Shown here piece by piece: positions 8,223-15,862 of a stretch of 39,248 bases of DNA; within the stretch, counting starts at the first letter, position 1, and each line of letters starts with the position of its first letter. The notes below the pieces were generated by a model that was not told the origin of the DNA, made no database searches, and worked only from the letters and a program-made list of their open reading frames with translations. The stretch is taken from positions 1-39,248 of the forward strand of contig JAUZOM010000014.1 of assembly GCA_030706465.1 (NCBI GenBank), in the 5' to 3' direction. This DNA is from Bacteroidota bacterium. Lineage in GTDB: Bacteria; Bacteroidota; Bacteroidia; Bacteroidales; Paludibacteraceae. A program made the position numbers and the translations under genes.

Positions 8223-10418
8223 TTAACGAATAAAGAGTAACTCTCTGTATTTAGGTAGAGTCCACATTTCATCGTCTACAATGAGTTCCAATTTATCTGC
8301 ATGATAGCGAATCGTATCAAAATAGGGTAAAATATCATCGTGGTAGGATAATGCTTTTTCATATTCGCTGTCAATTTTATTGGCTACCTTACGGGCTTCC
8401 ACCAAGGCATCCACATTTGTTTTGATAATTGAAATATGTTCTGCGATCTCTTCAATTAATTCTGAATCGAGTTTCGATAATTTTTCTGCCTTATCAGCCG
8501 AATAAACAGCCTTGATTTTATAGACATTATCTAACAGGAATGATTGGTAACGTGTAGCAACCGGAATAATATGGTTGATAGCTAAATCGCCTAAAACTCG
8601 TGCTTCAATCTGAATCTTTTTAATGTAGGTTTCCCATTTAACCTCGTTTCGTGCATGAAGTTCAACATCCGTCATAACGCCGGTAGACTTGAACAGATCG
8701 ATGCTTGCTTTAGAAGTATAAGCTTTAAGAATCTTTGGTACGCTTGTTTCGCAGTCCAATCCGCGTTCGGCAGCTTCTAATTTCCATTCATCGCTATATC
8801 CGTTTCCATCAAAACGAATGGCTTTAGACGATTTGATATAGGATTTAATAACATCAAAAATTGCTTTTTCTTTTGTTGAACCGGCAGCGATTTTGCTGTC
8901 TACTTCAGCTTTAAACTCTGTTAATTGGGCAGCAACGGCAGCATTCAAGGTCGCCATGGCCGATGAACAGTTTGCAGAAGAACCTACAGCACGGAATTCA
9001 AACCGGTTGCCAGTAAATGCAAATGGGGAAGTACGGTTACGATCGGTATTATCCAAAAATACTTCTGGAATATGTGCAATCCCCAAGCTTAAGGTCTTCT
9101 TGGCTCCGACAACGATAGCTTCTTCGCTGGTACTGTTTTCTAGTTTATTAAGAATAGCAGTCAGCTGAGTACCAAGGAATATGGAAACGATGGCTGGAGG
9201 TGCTTCATTGGCTCCCAAACGGTGAGCATTCTGCGCAGTCATGATCGACGCTTTCAGTAAGGCATTGTGTTTGTAAACGGCCTGTAATATGTTTACCAGG
9301 AAAGTCACAAACTGAAGGTTTTCTTCAGGAGTTTTTCCCGGAGTCAACAATCCGACACCGGTATCTGTTCCCAACGACCAGTTGTTATGTTTTCCAGAAC
9401 CGTTAATCCCGGCAAAAGGTTTTTCGTGTAATAACAACCTGAATCCATGACGACGTGCTATTTTTTTCATAATGGACATCATCAACAGGTTCTGGTCAAC
9501 TGCTAAGTTCGTTTCGCCAAAGATGGGTGCAAGTTCAAATTGGTTAGGAGCAACCTCGTTGTGACGGGTTTTCGCCGGAATTCCATATTTGTATGCTTCA
9601 AATTCAATATCTTTCATGTAGGCAGCAACACGGCTTGGAATCGATCCGAAATAATGGTCATCCAATTGTTGGTTTTTTGCCGACTCATGACCCAGTAAGG
9701 TACGGCCTGTTAACAGCAAGTCAGGACGGGTGGCATACAATCCTTCATCAACTAAAAAGTATTCTTGTTCCCAACCTAAAAAAGATACTACTTTTTTTAC
9801 ACTTGGGTCGAACATTTTACAAACAGCTGTAGCTGCTTTGTCCACTGCACTTAAGGCCTTCAATAACGGTGCTTTTAAGTCGAGCGATTCTCCCGTGTAA
9901 GAAATGAAAATGGTAGGAACTACCAGTGTGTCATCAACAACAAATGCAGGAGAAGACGGATCCCATGCCGTATAACCACGAGCTTCATACGTGCTGCGAA
10001 TACCTCCACTTGGGAAAGAAGACGCATCCGGTTCTTGCTGAGCCAGAAGTTTCCCTGAAAAATCTTCTATAATTGCTTCGCCCGGAGCACCGGCATAATC
10101 AATAAATGAATCATGTTTTTCAGCGGTGCTATCGGTCAGTGGTTGAAACCAGTGTGTGTAATGAGTAGCTCCTAACTCCATAGCCCACATTCTCATACCG
10201 GCTGCTACATCGTTGGCTATATCCAGGTTTAAAGTCGCCCCTTTGTCAATCACGTTTTTAAGTGATTTCAGGGTGTCTTTCGACAGATATTTCGCCATGG
10301 TTGCGCGGTTGAAAACATATTTCCCGTAATAATCGGAAGTAAACTTTGAGGGTGGTGTAACTTCAAGTGCTTTTTTCTTAAAAGCTTCTTCTACTGCTTT
10401 AAATCTCAATGATGACAT
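8223..10418 (-). CDS. glnN: Type III glutamine synthetase
   Basis: The 731-aa product makes glutamine from glutamate, ammonium and ATP in the cytoplasm, the entry step of GS-GOGAT. Length and motifs are those of GSIII, the large glutamine synthetase typical of Bacteroidetes and some cyanobacteria, rather than the roughly 470-aa GSI. The N-terminal GSIII-specific domain includes RMWAMELGATHYTHWFQP (about 76-93). The conserved HEKPFAGINGSGKHNNWSLG lies at 331-350, and HNEVAPNQFELAPIFGETN precedes it at about 286-304. Start MSSLRFKAVEEAF is typical. It is flanked by terminators (8152-8189 and the amtB terminator at 10800-10853), so it is probably monocistronic, transcribed from the 454-bp gap upstream. 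Confidence 0.97.
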   Translation of the reverse strand: MSSLRFKAVEEAFKKKALEVTPPSKFTSDYYGKYVFNRATMAKYLSKDTLKSLKNVIDKGATLNLDIANDVAAGMRMWAMELGATHYTHWFQPLTDSTAEKHDSFIDYAGAPGEAIIEDFSGKLLAQQEPDASSFPSGGIRSTYEARGYTAWDPSSPAFVVDDTLVVPTIFISYTGESLDLKAPLLKALSAVDKAATAVCKMFDPSVKKVVSFLGWEQEYFLVDEGLYATRPDLLLTGRTLLGHESAKNQQLDDHYFGSIPSRVAAYMKDIEFEAYKYGIPAKTRHNEVAPNQFELAPIFGETNLAVDQNLLMMSIMKKIARRHGFRLLLHEKPFAGINGSGKHNNWSLGTDTGVGLLTPGKTPEENLQFVTFLVNILQAVYKHNALLKASIMTAQNAHRLGANEAPPAIVSIFLGTQLTAILNKLENSTSEEAIVVGAKKTLSLGIAHIPEVFLDNTDRNRTSPFAFTGNRFEFRAVGSSANCSSAMATLNAAVAAQLTEFKAEVDSKIAAGSTKEKAIFDVIKSYIKSSKAIRFDGNGYSDEWKLEAAERGLDCETSVPKILKAYTSKASIDLFKSTGVMTDVELHARNEVKWETYIKKIQIEARVLGDLAINHIIPVATRYQSFLLDNVYKIKAVYSADKAEKLSKLDSELIEEIAEHISIIKTNVDALVEARKVANKIDSEYEKALSYHDDILPYFDTIRYHADKLELIVDDEMWTLPKYRELLFIR

Positions 10419-10499
10419 AATTATATTTTTTGAGGGTTGTTTTTAGTTGATATTTTTTGAAATTCTACTATATTCTATCGTAATGCTATTAAATCACTG

Positions 10500-10507
10500 C
10501 AAAAATA
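10500..10507 (-). promoter_or_regulatory. Possible -7 element of glnN promoter
   Basis: On the minus strand this reads TATTTTTG, matching the Bacteroidetes -7 consensus TAnnTTTG. The -33 position lacks TTTG, so the promoter is incomplete by consensus and may depend on an activator. The region is AT-rich, so chance matches are likely. Confidence 0.3.
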
Positions 10508-10799
10508 ATAAAAATGATAGTTTATGTGCTATGTTTTTATTTTTTTTATGGAAAAAAAGATTGTTTTGTTCCTGATCGGTATATTTATTGGGATAATTGT
10601 ATCAAATTAACACAAATCGGACTTAAATGATAATAATTTGATTCTACCCGCAACTGAAATATTTATTATATCATCGAAAGAATAATAATCCTATTTGCTT
10701 ACAAAGATACACAAAATAAATTGTGTGAATATCATTTCTACGTATTTAATACATGGAAAGATTTAATTTGTAACTTTAACCGGAGGTGGATCGTCGAAA

Positions 10800-10853
10800 A
10801 AAAAGGATATTGGAAGGTTGTTCTTGTCTGAATTGCCAGCCAATATCCTTTTT
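10800..10853 (-). terminator. Rho-independent terminator of amtB
   Basis: A 14-bp perfect stem (AAAAAGGATATTGG / CCAATATCCTTTTT) encloses 26 nt. On the minus strand it ends in a run of eight T residues (10797-10804 complement). It lies 19 bp after the amtB stop and is the clearest terminator in the window. Confidence 0.82.
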
Positions 10854-10872
10854 GAAATAAATTATGGCTGAA

Positions 10873-12243
10873 TTAATCGAAATTGTTGTAGGCGGTTTCT
10901 CCGTGTTGGGTTTCGTCCAGTCCGATTGCTTCTTGTTTGTCAGTGGCGCGTATGCCGATTAGTTTTTCTGTTAGTTTAAACAGTATACAGGTCCCGATCC
11001 CGGAATAAACAATGGTGGCTGCTACTGCAATCGTTTGAACCAAGAGCTGCTTGTAATTGCCATAGATAGCTCCGCTATAAGCCGATTGAATGAATGGCGA
11101 AGCAAGAACTCCTGTTAAAATCGATCCGATAATACCGCCTATTCCATGAACGCCAAATGCGTCTAACGAATCGTCGTATCCTAACTTCGGTTTTACATAA
11201 GCAACCATGCAGAAGCAAACTATGGATACCACCGCTCCGATAATTATGGCCCCCGAAACTCCTACAAATCCTGCGGCCGGTGTTATGGCGGCTAAGCCGG
11301 CTATGGCTCCGGTGCTTATGCCGATCACCGTGGGCTTTTTGTCGATAAACCAGTCTAACAATACCCAGGTCATGGCGGCAACTGCTCCGGCAAGGTGAGT
11401 AACCAGTAATGCATTGACCGCTAATCCATCGGCTGCCAATCCGCTTCCGGCATTGAATCCAAACCAGCCTACCCAAAGCAGGCCGGCACCCATGGCCACA
11501 TACGTGATATTATGAGGCGGTATGGCATGGTCTTTATAATCACGGCGTCTTCCAAGCATAATAGCTGTTACAATGGCGGCTATACCTGCATTTACATGAA
11601 CCACGATTCCTCCGGCAAAGTCCAGGGTACCTAATTTATTTAACCATCCATCACTCGACCAAATCCAGTGGGTGACAGGATTGTATATGAAAAATGCCCA
11701 TAAGAGAGTGAATATGAAAAATCCTTTAAAATTGATACGTTCGGCAAATGCACCGATAATCAAAGCCGGTGTAATAACGGCAAACATACATTGGTACATG
11801 ACGAAAGCAAGGTGGGGTATGGTGCCCACAGCTTTCCCATCGAGCCCGATTTGCGAGTGTGAAATAAAGTATGGGCTGAGATCCGAAATTTTGATGTTGT
11901 TTAAAAATGCCCAGTCAAAACTTCCAATGTAAGGCGCCAGTGCTCCCTTTGAACTTCCAAAAGATAAACTATATCCGCATGCAACCCATTCGAACGTAAT
12001 GGCGGCTACAATAATAAAACACTGCATAAAAACATTTAATACATTTTTACGTCTTACCAAACCACCATAAAATAAGGCTAATCCGGGGATGGACATTAAT
12101 AATACAAAGGCTGTTGCAACGATCATCCAGGCCGTATCACCGGCATTAATAACCGGGGCCGTTTTAGGGAGGGAAGTTTGAGCCGATAGTGATGAAATAG
12201 ATAACGCTACTAAGGATAGGGGGAATATTATATATTTTTTCAT
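10873..12243 (-). CDS. amtB: Ammonium transporter (Amt/MEP/Rh family)
   Basis: The 456-aa inner-membrane trimeric channel conducts ammonium/ammonia. It opens with a signal-like segment (MKKYIIFPLSLVALS...), as in other bacterial AmtB proteins, followed by about 11 hydrophobic helices. Family motifs are visible: DTAWMIVATAFVLLM and GLALFYGGLVRRKN near the start, AFAERINF, and DFAGGIVVHVNAG with D208 and pore His216. The second pore His is at 366 in AFGVHGIGGIIGS. The C-terminal tail includes LTEKLIGIRATDKQEAIGLDETQHGE, the conserved cytoplasmic region contacted by P-II proteins. It lies 41 bp downstream of the P-II gene on the same strand, the classic glnK-amtB pairing, and ends at a strong terminator. 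Confidence 0.96.
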   Translation of the reverse strand: MKKYIIFPLSLVALSISSLSAQTSLPKTAPVINAGDTAWMIVATAFVLLMSIPGLALFYGGLVRRKNVLNVFMQCFIIVAAITFEWVACGYSLSFGSSKGALAPYIGSFDWAFLNNIKISDLSPYFISHSQIGLDGKAVGTIPHLAFVMYQCMFAVITPALIIGAFAERINFKGFFIFTLLWAFFIYNPVTHWIWSSDGWLNKLGTLDFAGGIVVHVNAGIAAIVTAIMLGRRRDYKDHAIPPHNITYVAMGAGLLWVGWFGFNAGSGLAADGLAVNALLVTHLAGAVAAMTWVLLDWFIDKKPTVIGISTGAIAGLAAITPAAGFVGVSGAIIIGAVVSIVCFCMVAYVKPKLGYDDSLDAFGVHGIGGIIGSILTGVLASPFIQSAYSGAIYGNYKQLLVQTIAVAATIVYSGIGTCILFKLTEKLIGIRATDKQEAIGLDETQHGETAYNNFD

Positions 12244-12284
12244 TTTTATTTATTCTTAACCATTTAATAAATTGTTCCGTGTAC

Positions 12285-12632
12285 TCATTCTTTATTAAAT
12301 AAAGCTTCCGGACCGGATTCGCGGTTACGTATGCGGATCGAGTCCTGGATATCATAAATAAAAATTTTACCATCACCTGTTTCTCCGGTCCAGGCTGAAT
12401 CTAAAATAGCATCAAGGGTCTTGTCTAAATTAATATCCCGGACGACTATCGAAAGCATTCTCCGGTGAATGTAGTTCGATTGAAATACCTGGCCTCTGAC
12501 TGTTTGTTCTTCGGTGGATTTGCCAAGACCGGTAATGTCCCAATAGGAAAACCAATCAATGCCGGCTTTGTTAAGAGCCTCTTTCACATCTTCGAATTTC
12601 GACTTTCGAATAACGGCTTCAATTTTTTTCAT
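12285..12632 (-). CDS. glnK: P-II nitrogen regulatory protein (GlnK/GlnB type)
   Basis: The 115-aa product is a P-II signal protein that senses ATP/ADP and 2-oxoglutarate and plugs AmtB when nitrogen is sufficient. MKKIEAVIRKSKFEDVKEAL is the standard beta1-alpha1 start. The B-loop TGETGDGKIF at 82-91 binds nucleotide. The T-loop region (about 36-55, GLGKSTEEQTVRGQVFQSNY) keeps the conserved Arg-Gly (46-47), but the residue before it is Val45 where enteric GlnB/GlnK have the uridylylated Tyr51. Regulation is therefore probably by ligand binding, not GlnD modification (inference). It is encoded immediately before amtB, so GlnK is the natural name, though GlnB cannot be excluded. A consensus promoter lies at 12781-12811 and a heptamer repeat is in the leader. 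Confidence 0.94.
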   Translation of the reverse strand: MKKIEAVIRKSKFEDVKEALNKAGIDWFSYWDITGLGKSTEEQTVRGQVFQSNYIHRRMLSIVVRDINLDKTLDAILDSAWTGETGDGKIFIYDIQDSIRIRNRESGPEALFNKE

Positions 12633-12650
12633 GATAATTTTTTAGTTTTA

Positions 12651-12678
12651 TTGTTTATTGTTTATTGTTTATTGTTTA
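12651..12678 (-). repeat. Four tandem heptamers in the glnK leader
   Basis: Four exact copies of TTGTTTA (TAAACAA in the mRNA sense) end 18 nt before the glnK start codon. If transcription begins near 12774 they lie in the 5' untranslated region. Such short repeats can change copy number by slippage. An effect on expression is inference. Confidence 0.7.
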
Positions 12679-12780
12679 TGTTCTGTTATATGTGATTGAT
12701 ATTCAAAGTATATTGTGCTTTTCGAATTTGTAAACTGATATAAAAAGCAAATGATTGTATTGTTTCTTAAAATTAGCGTG

Positions 12781-12811
12781 CAAAAGTATGTGTTTTTAAT
12801 CAAATGCCAAA
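12781..12811 (-). promoter_or_regulatory. Bacteroidetes-type promoter of glnK-amtB
   Basis: On the minus strand the sequence is TTTG, exactly 19 nt, then TACTTTTG. This is a perfect match to the Bacteroidetes consensus TTTG-N19-TAnnTTTG recognised by their primary sigma factor. It predicts transcription from about 12774 and a leader of about 140 nt before glnK. The exact spacing on the correct strand in the expected place makes it the best promoter in the window. Confidence 0.65.
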
Positions 12812-12998
12812 ACAAAAAGATAATTTAAAATTTAGTTGAGTGATCTAAATGATAAAATTACCCCATAAATTTTATCAGAATAATCGTTTATTTCTGAAAT
12901 TGTGACAAAACATCATTTTACAGTTATTACTATTTTGCCGAATAAAGAACGATCCGCCAGATTCACTATAGTCCACCATAGAAGTTTTATTTCAAGAT

Positions 12999-13326
12999 AT
13001 AGGTATAGGCGCTTAGACCGCCCAAATCTCAACATTAAATGCCTTCTCGTTTTACGAGAAGAAGTAAAATTAAATTTATCATATTTGCTTTAGTCAAATC
13101 ACAAATGTCTGATATAAAGACTTTAAATATAAATTAAATAATAAATGATTTGGCTGAATCTTATTGATTATATCTTATTCTGGCTCCTACTAAATCAGGC
13201 AGCAATTGATAATAAAAATGAACACTGGGGATATTGATGTCTTCACACCAAATTTGCGGAGTTTAAATTCTATTATATGTTATAAATCAAACTATTAACT
13301 TGGGCGGTCTAAACGCCTATACCTAT
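12999..13326. mobile_element. MITE-like element with 27-bp terminal inverted repeats
   Basis: The arms at 12999-13025 and 13300-13326 are reverse complements over 27 bp with one mismatch. They begin ATAGGTATAGGCG outside and end TTAGACCGCCCAA inside. The 274 bp between them are AT-rich and encode no transposase. They include a perfect 8-bp hairpin (CTTCTCGT-TTT-ACGAGAAG, 13043-13061). I see no certain target-site duplication. It resembles a non-autonomous insertion element whose parent transposon would have to be elsewhere in the genome. It lies about 110 bp before ldh and may bring or block regulatory signals. Confidence 0.6.
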
Positions 13327-13439
13327 CAGATCATTTCCAAACAATAACTTATGCAATATTTGCTTTATTTCATTCTTAGTCCGGTATACCCGGGTTGATT
13401 TTTTTATATTGAGTTCACTTTAAATTAATAAAATATACG

Positions 13440-14396
13440 ATGCTTATGGATGCTTTAAAACCTAAAATCGCAATTGTCGGTGCCGGTAATGTCGGCAGTA
13501 CCTTTGCGTTTTCACTGATGATCAGCGGCCTGGCCCGGGAGATTGTCCTGATTGATAAAAATGAATCGCTGGCTGTTGGCGAATGCATGGACCTGAATCA
13601 TGCAATAAGCTTTACACACCCTACCCGGATTTATGCGGCGGGATTCGAAGGTTGTAAAGATGCCGATATCGTGGTGATCACTGCCGGTGCCAATCAAAAG
13701 CCGAATGAAACCAGAACGGATTTAGTAAATAAAAATGTAGCAATATTTAAAGAGATTGTCCCTGCTGTTGCAAAACAGGCCTCGAATGCGATCCTGTTGG
13801 TGGTCACTAATCCTGTCGATATCCTGACGTATGTTACCTTGAAATTATCCGGATTCCCCTCGAACCGGGTTATCGGATCGGGAACGGTATTGGATACTGC
13901 CAGGTTGAGGTATATGATCAGCGATTATGCGAAAGTAGACCCGGGAAATATACACGCTTACATAATCGGCGAACACGGTGATACGGAACTTCCCGTCTGG
14001 AGTAATGCCACTATTGGCGGAATGGACGTGGAGACCTATTGTTCGGAATACGCCCGGCAGGGAAATGCCAGAAACGAATTGAAGGAAATCTTTGTGAAAG
14101 TAAAGAATGCAGCGTATGAAATTATCCGGTTAAAAGGGGCCACCAACTATTCCATTGCCTTGTCATTGGTAAAAATAACCCGGTCTATTTTAAGAAATGA
14201 GAATTCCATTTTACCGGTATCGACCCTGATCACCGATTATTATGGCATCAGCGATGTTTGTATAAGCATTCCATCCATTGTAAACAGGGAAGGTGTAAAA
14301 CAATACGTTAAACTCGACCTGTCGGATGAAGAACAGGAATTATTTAGCCATTCGGCAAATACGTTGAAAGCTTTTATTAAGGCGATTGATTTGTAA
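13440..14396 (+). CDS. ldh: L-lactate dehydrogenase
   Basis: The 318-aa NAD-dependent enzyme reduces pyruvate to L-lactate in the cytoplasm. IAIVGAGNVGSTFAF (10-24) is the Rossmann NAD site. The substrate-specificity loop reads GANQKPNETR with Gln86, the residue that marks lactate rather than malate dehydrogenases, and the Arg that closes the loop is Arg92. LDTARLR supplies Asp152/Arg155, and GEHGDTELP carries catalytic His179. Length is normal. The start could be Met1 or Met3, which is nearer to typical LDH N-termini. A universal stress protein follows after 42 bp on the same strand, suggesting a fermentation/anaerobic-stress unit ending at the terminator at 15044-15074. Malate dehydrogenase is the main alternative and is disfavoured by Gln86. 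Confidence 0.93.
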   Translation: MLMDALKPKIAIVGAGNVGSTFAFSLMISGLAREIVLIDKNESLAVGECMDLNHAISFTHPTRIYAAGFEGCKDADIVVITAGANQKPNETRTDLVNKNVAIFKEIVPAVAKQASNAILLVVTNPVDILTYVTLKLSGFPSNRVIGSGTVLDTARLRYMISDYAKVDPGNIHAYIIGEHGDTELPVWSNATIGGMDVETYCSEYARQGNARNELKEIFVKVKNAAYEIIRLKGATNYSIALSLVKITRSILRNENSILPVSTLITDYYGISDVCISIPSIVNREGVKQYVKLDLSDEEQELFSHSANTLKAFIKAIDL

Positions 14397-14438
14397 ATAC
14401 CCGACATAACAATATTCACCATTAAACAATTTACAATC

Positions 14439-14903
14439 ATGGAAGCAACAAAGAATAAAAAAGTATTGATTGCAATGGACTACGACGAAACATCGCAAAA
14501 AGTGGCCGAAGTAGGTTTCTCCATGGCCCAGGCCATGAATGCCGAAACAATATTGTTGCATGTAATTTCCGAACAGCCGATTTATTATTCAGCTTACACG
14601 TATATGAGTGAACTGAGCGTTGACTTTATGGGGGATTTAAGAAAATCGACCCAGGAGTTTCTGGATAAGGTAAAGAAACATCTTGGTGATGAATCCATAA
14701 AAACTATGCTACAGGAAGGTGAGATTGCCAGAACAATTTTGAAAACATCAAAAGACCTGGAGGCTGATATGATCGTTATGGGATCGCACAGTCGAAAATG
14801 GTTGGAGAATATGCTCCTGGGCAGTGAGACAGAATATGTTCTAAAGAAAACGACAATTCCGCTCTTTATTGTCCCAACCCAAAAAGACAAAATCAGTTCT
14901 TAG
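14439..14903 (+). CDS. Universal stress protein (UspA family)
   Basis: The 154-aa cytoplasmic protein has the Usp fold. It begins with KKVLIAMDYDETSQKVAEVG (beta1 and the nucleotide-contacting Asp), then ETILLHVI. It ends with the diagnostic DMIVMGSHSRKWLENMLLGSETEYVLKKTTIPLFIVP (about 109-146). The ATP-binding pattern G-2X-G-9X-G(S/T) is slightly changed: GSHS stands where GxxG is usual, while the later GS is kept, so nucleotide binding is likely but not assured. It lies 42 bp after ldh and is probably co-transcribed. Usp proteins in such positions often respond to anaerobiosis or energy stress (family knowledge). The exact role is unknown. Confidence 0.9.
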   Translation: MEATKNKKVLIAMDYDETSQKVAEVGFSMAQAMNAETILLHVISEQPIYYSAYTYMSELSVDFMGDLRKSTQEFLDKVKKHLGDESIKTMLQEGEIARTILKTSKDLEADMIVMGSHSRKWLENMLLGSETEYVLKKTTIPLFIVPTQKDKISS

Positions 14904-14978
14904 CCGGTACTGGAAGTTGGTGGTTCATAGTGAATCATTTAATAACGGATGAGTTGAATGTGAGAAATTAAAAGTTAA

Positions 14979-14995
14979 GCAGGTTTTGCACCTGC
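14979..14995 (+). repeat. Small hairpin after the stress-protein gene
   Basis: A perfect 6-bp stem (GCAGGT / ACCTGC) with a TTTGC loop lies 76 bp after the stress-protein stop. No T-run follows. It is probably part of the 3' untranslated region that ends at 15044-15083. Confidence 0.35.
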
Positions 14996-15043
14996 AGGAT
15001 CCGATCTGTTTTCAAAGATTCCGGAACCTAAAAAAGACAGGAT

Positions 15044-15083
15044 CCCCCGGGCAGCATGAATGATGTTCCGGGGGTTCTTTTTA
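15044..15083 (+). terminator. Terminator of the ldh-usp unit
   Basis: A GC-rich 7-bp stem (CCCCCGG / CCGGGGG) with a 17-nt loop is followed by TTCTTTTTATT. It lies 140 bp after the stress-protein stop and is the first clear plus-strand terminator. Confidence 0.7.
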
Positions 15084-15165
15084 TTCATAGGGGCCGTGCC
15101 TTTTTAAGGGAGGTGTTCCCGACTGGGCACAACAACAGTTAAGATCCCAATCATTTTCTTTGTCT

Positions 15166-15363
15166 ATTTAATTAATAAGATTATCCGCATAATGTCCTAA
15201 TTTGAAAAAACTGAATATGTAAAAAATGAAACTGAATACAGTCGGGTCCCGCGATTTCCAAATCGCGTAAATGCGTATCAATTCGCGATTTGGAAATCGC
15301 GAGTCCTAATTAAATTGACAATTTCTATTTACAGGACACTTTTGCGGATAATCATTTAATTAA
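15166..15363. mobile_element. MITE-like element with nested inverted palindromes
   Basis: Inverted arms at 15179-15198 (GATTATCCGCATAATGTCCT) and 15333-15353 are reverse complements with only two or three differences. They are flanked by the direct repeat ATTTAATTAA at 15166-15175 and 15354-15363, a likely target-site duplication. Inside lie two 18-nt hairpins, CGCGATTTCCAAATCGCG (15250-15267) and its exact reverse complement (15284-15301), 16 nt apart. They can fold separately or pair with each other. There is no coding capacity. A non-autonomous transposable element, or a structured repeat carried by one, is the best reading. Confidence 0.6.
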
Positions 15364-15646
15364 AGCTTCGCAGTAAAATAAGTTATTGAAAATAAACGAC
15401 CAAGAATTATCAAAAAGAGCGGAACTTGCAATTGATTTGCTATTTAAGAGATGGTTGGTTCCGAAGCCGTCAAATCGCCAAGACCCTGCTTTTATGAAAA
15501 CAAGATTATTGCCTGTTGTTGGGTTGTTTTAATAATTACCATCCTGTCAAAGCCGATATTTGCATCGTCCGATTATGAACGTGATGGAGACCTGAATTTC
15601 TATCCTGTCATCCGAAGCGCGATAAAGCTATATACCGGCAACTATA

Positions 15647-15862
15647 CAGGCTGCCTACCTCCTAGGAACCTCCCGGGAAACTCCCGAAAAAGGACTTATA
15701 AAAAAGTTACTAAATAGATTGGAAATACATAGACAATACATAGATAATATGTATCTAAATAAATATGTTTTGAATATGTATCATATAAGTATTATATATG
15801 TATTATATATGTATTATATAAGGCCCCTCCCAGGAGTTTCCCGGGAGGTTCTGCACAGCCTG
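15647..15862. mobile_element. Palindromic element with TATA-rich core
   Basis: A perfect 19-bp inverted repeat, GAACCTCCCGGGAAACTCC (15666-15684) and its complement (15833-15851), brackets a 148-bp core. The core is dominated by ATATGTATTATAT-like repeats. Outside the arms, CAGGCTG (15647-15653) is mirrored by CAGCCTG (15856-15862), extending the symmetry. The arms are much more GC-rich than the core, which suggests a mobile cassette or cruciform-forming element. No transposase and no clear target duplication are seen. It is unrelated in sequence to the other two elements. Confidence 0.5.

Larger units (their letters stand above)
10419..10872. other. Intergenic region upstream of glnN
   Basis: This 454-bp, very AT-rich gap separates amtB from glnN and contains no plausible gene. 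It holds the amtB terminator (10800-10853) and presumably the glnN promoter. The best -7 match on the minus strand is TATTTTTG (complement at 10500-10507), about 82 bp before the glnN start, but no TTTG lies 19 bp upstream of it. I recognise no operator. Confidence 0.6.
12633..13439. other. Divergent intergenic region glnK / ldh
   Basis: This 807-bp gap lies between divergently transcribed glnK and ldh. It holds the heptamer repeat, the glnK promoter, and a MITE-like element at 12999-13326. I see no convincing protein gene in it. No full-consensus promoter was found for ldh in the 113 bp after the element; a palindrome-like GGTATACC lies in that stretch. Confidence 0.6.

Noticed and set aside
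13041-13139. Small plus-strand frame of 32 codons inside the MITE-like element
   Set aside because: Begins on the hairpin, is AT-rich with no homologue, and has no initiation signal.
15451-15717. Open frame of 88 codons with one hydrophobic segment
   Set aside because: Its end overlaps the inverted repeat of the 15647-15862 element, no homologue is recognised, and coding character fades after the hydrophobic part. Kept only as a possible relic.
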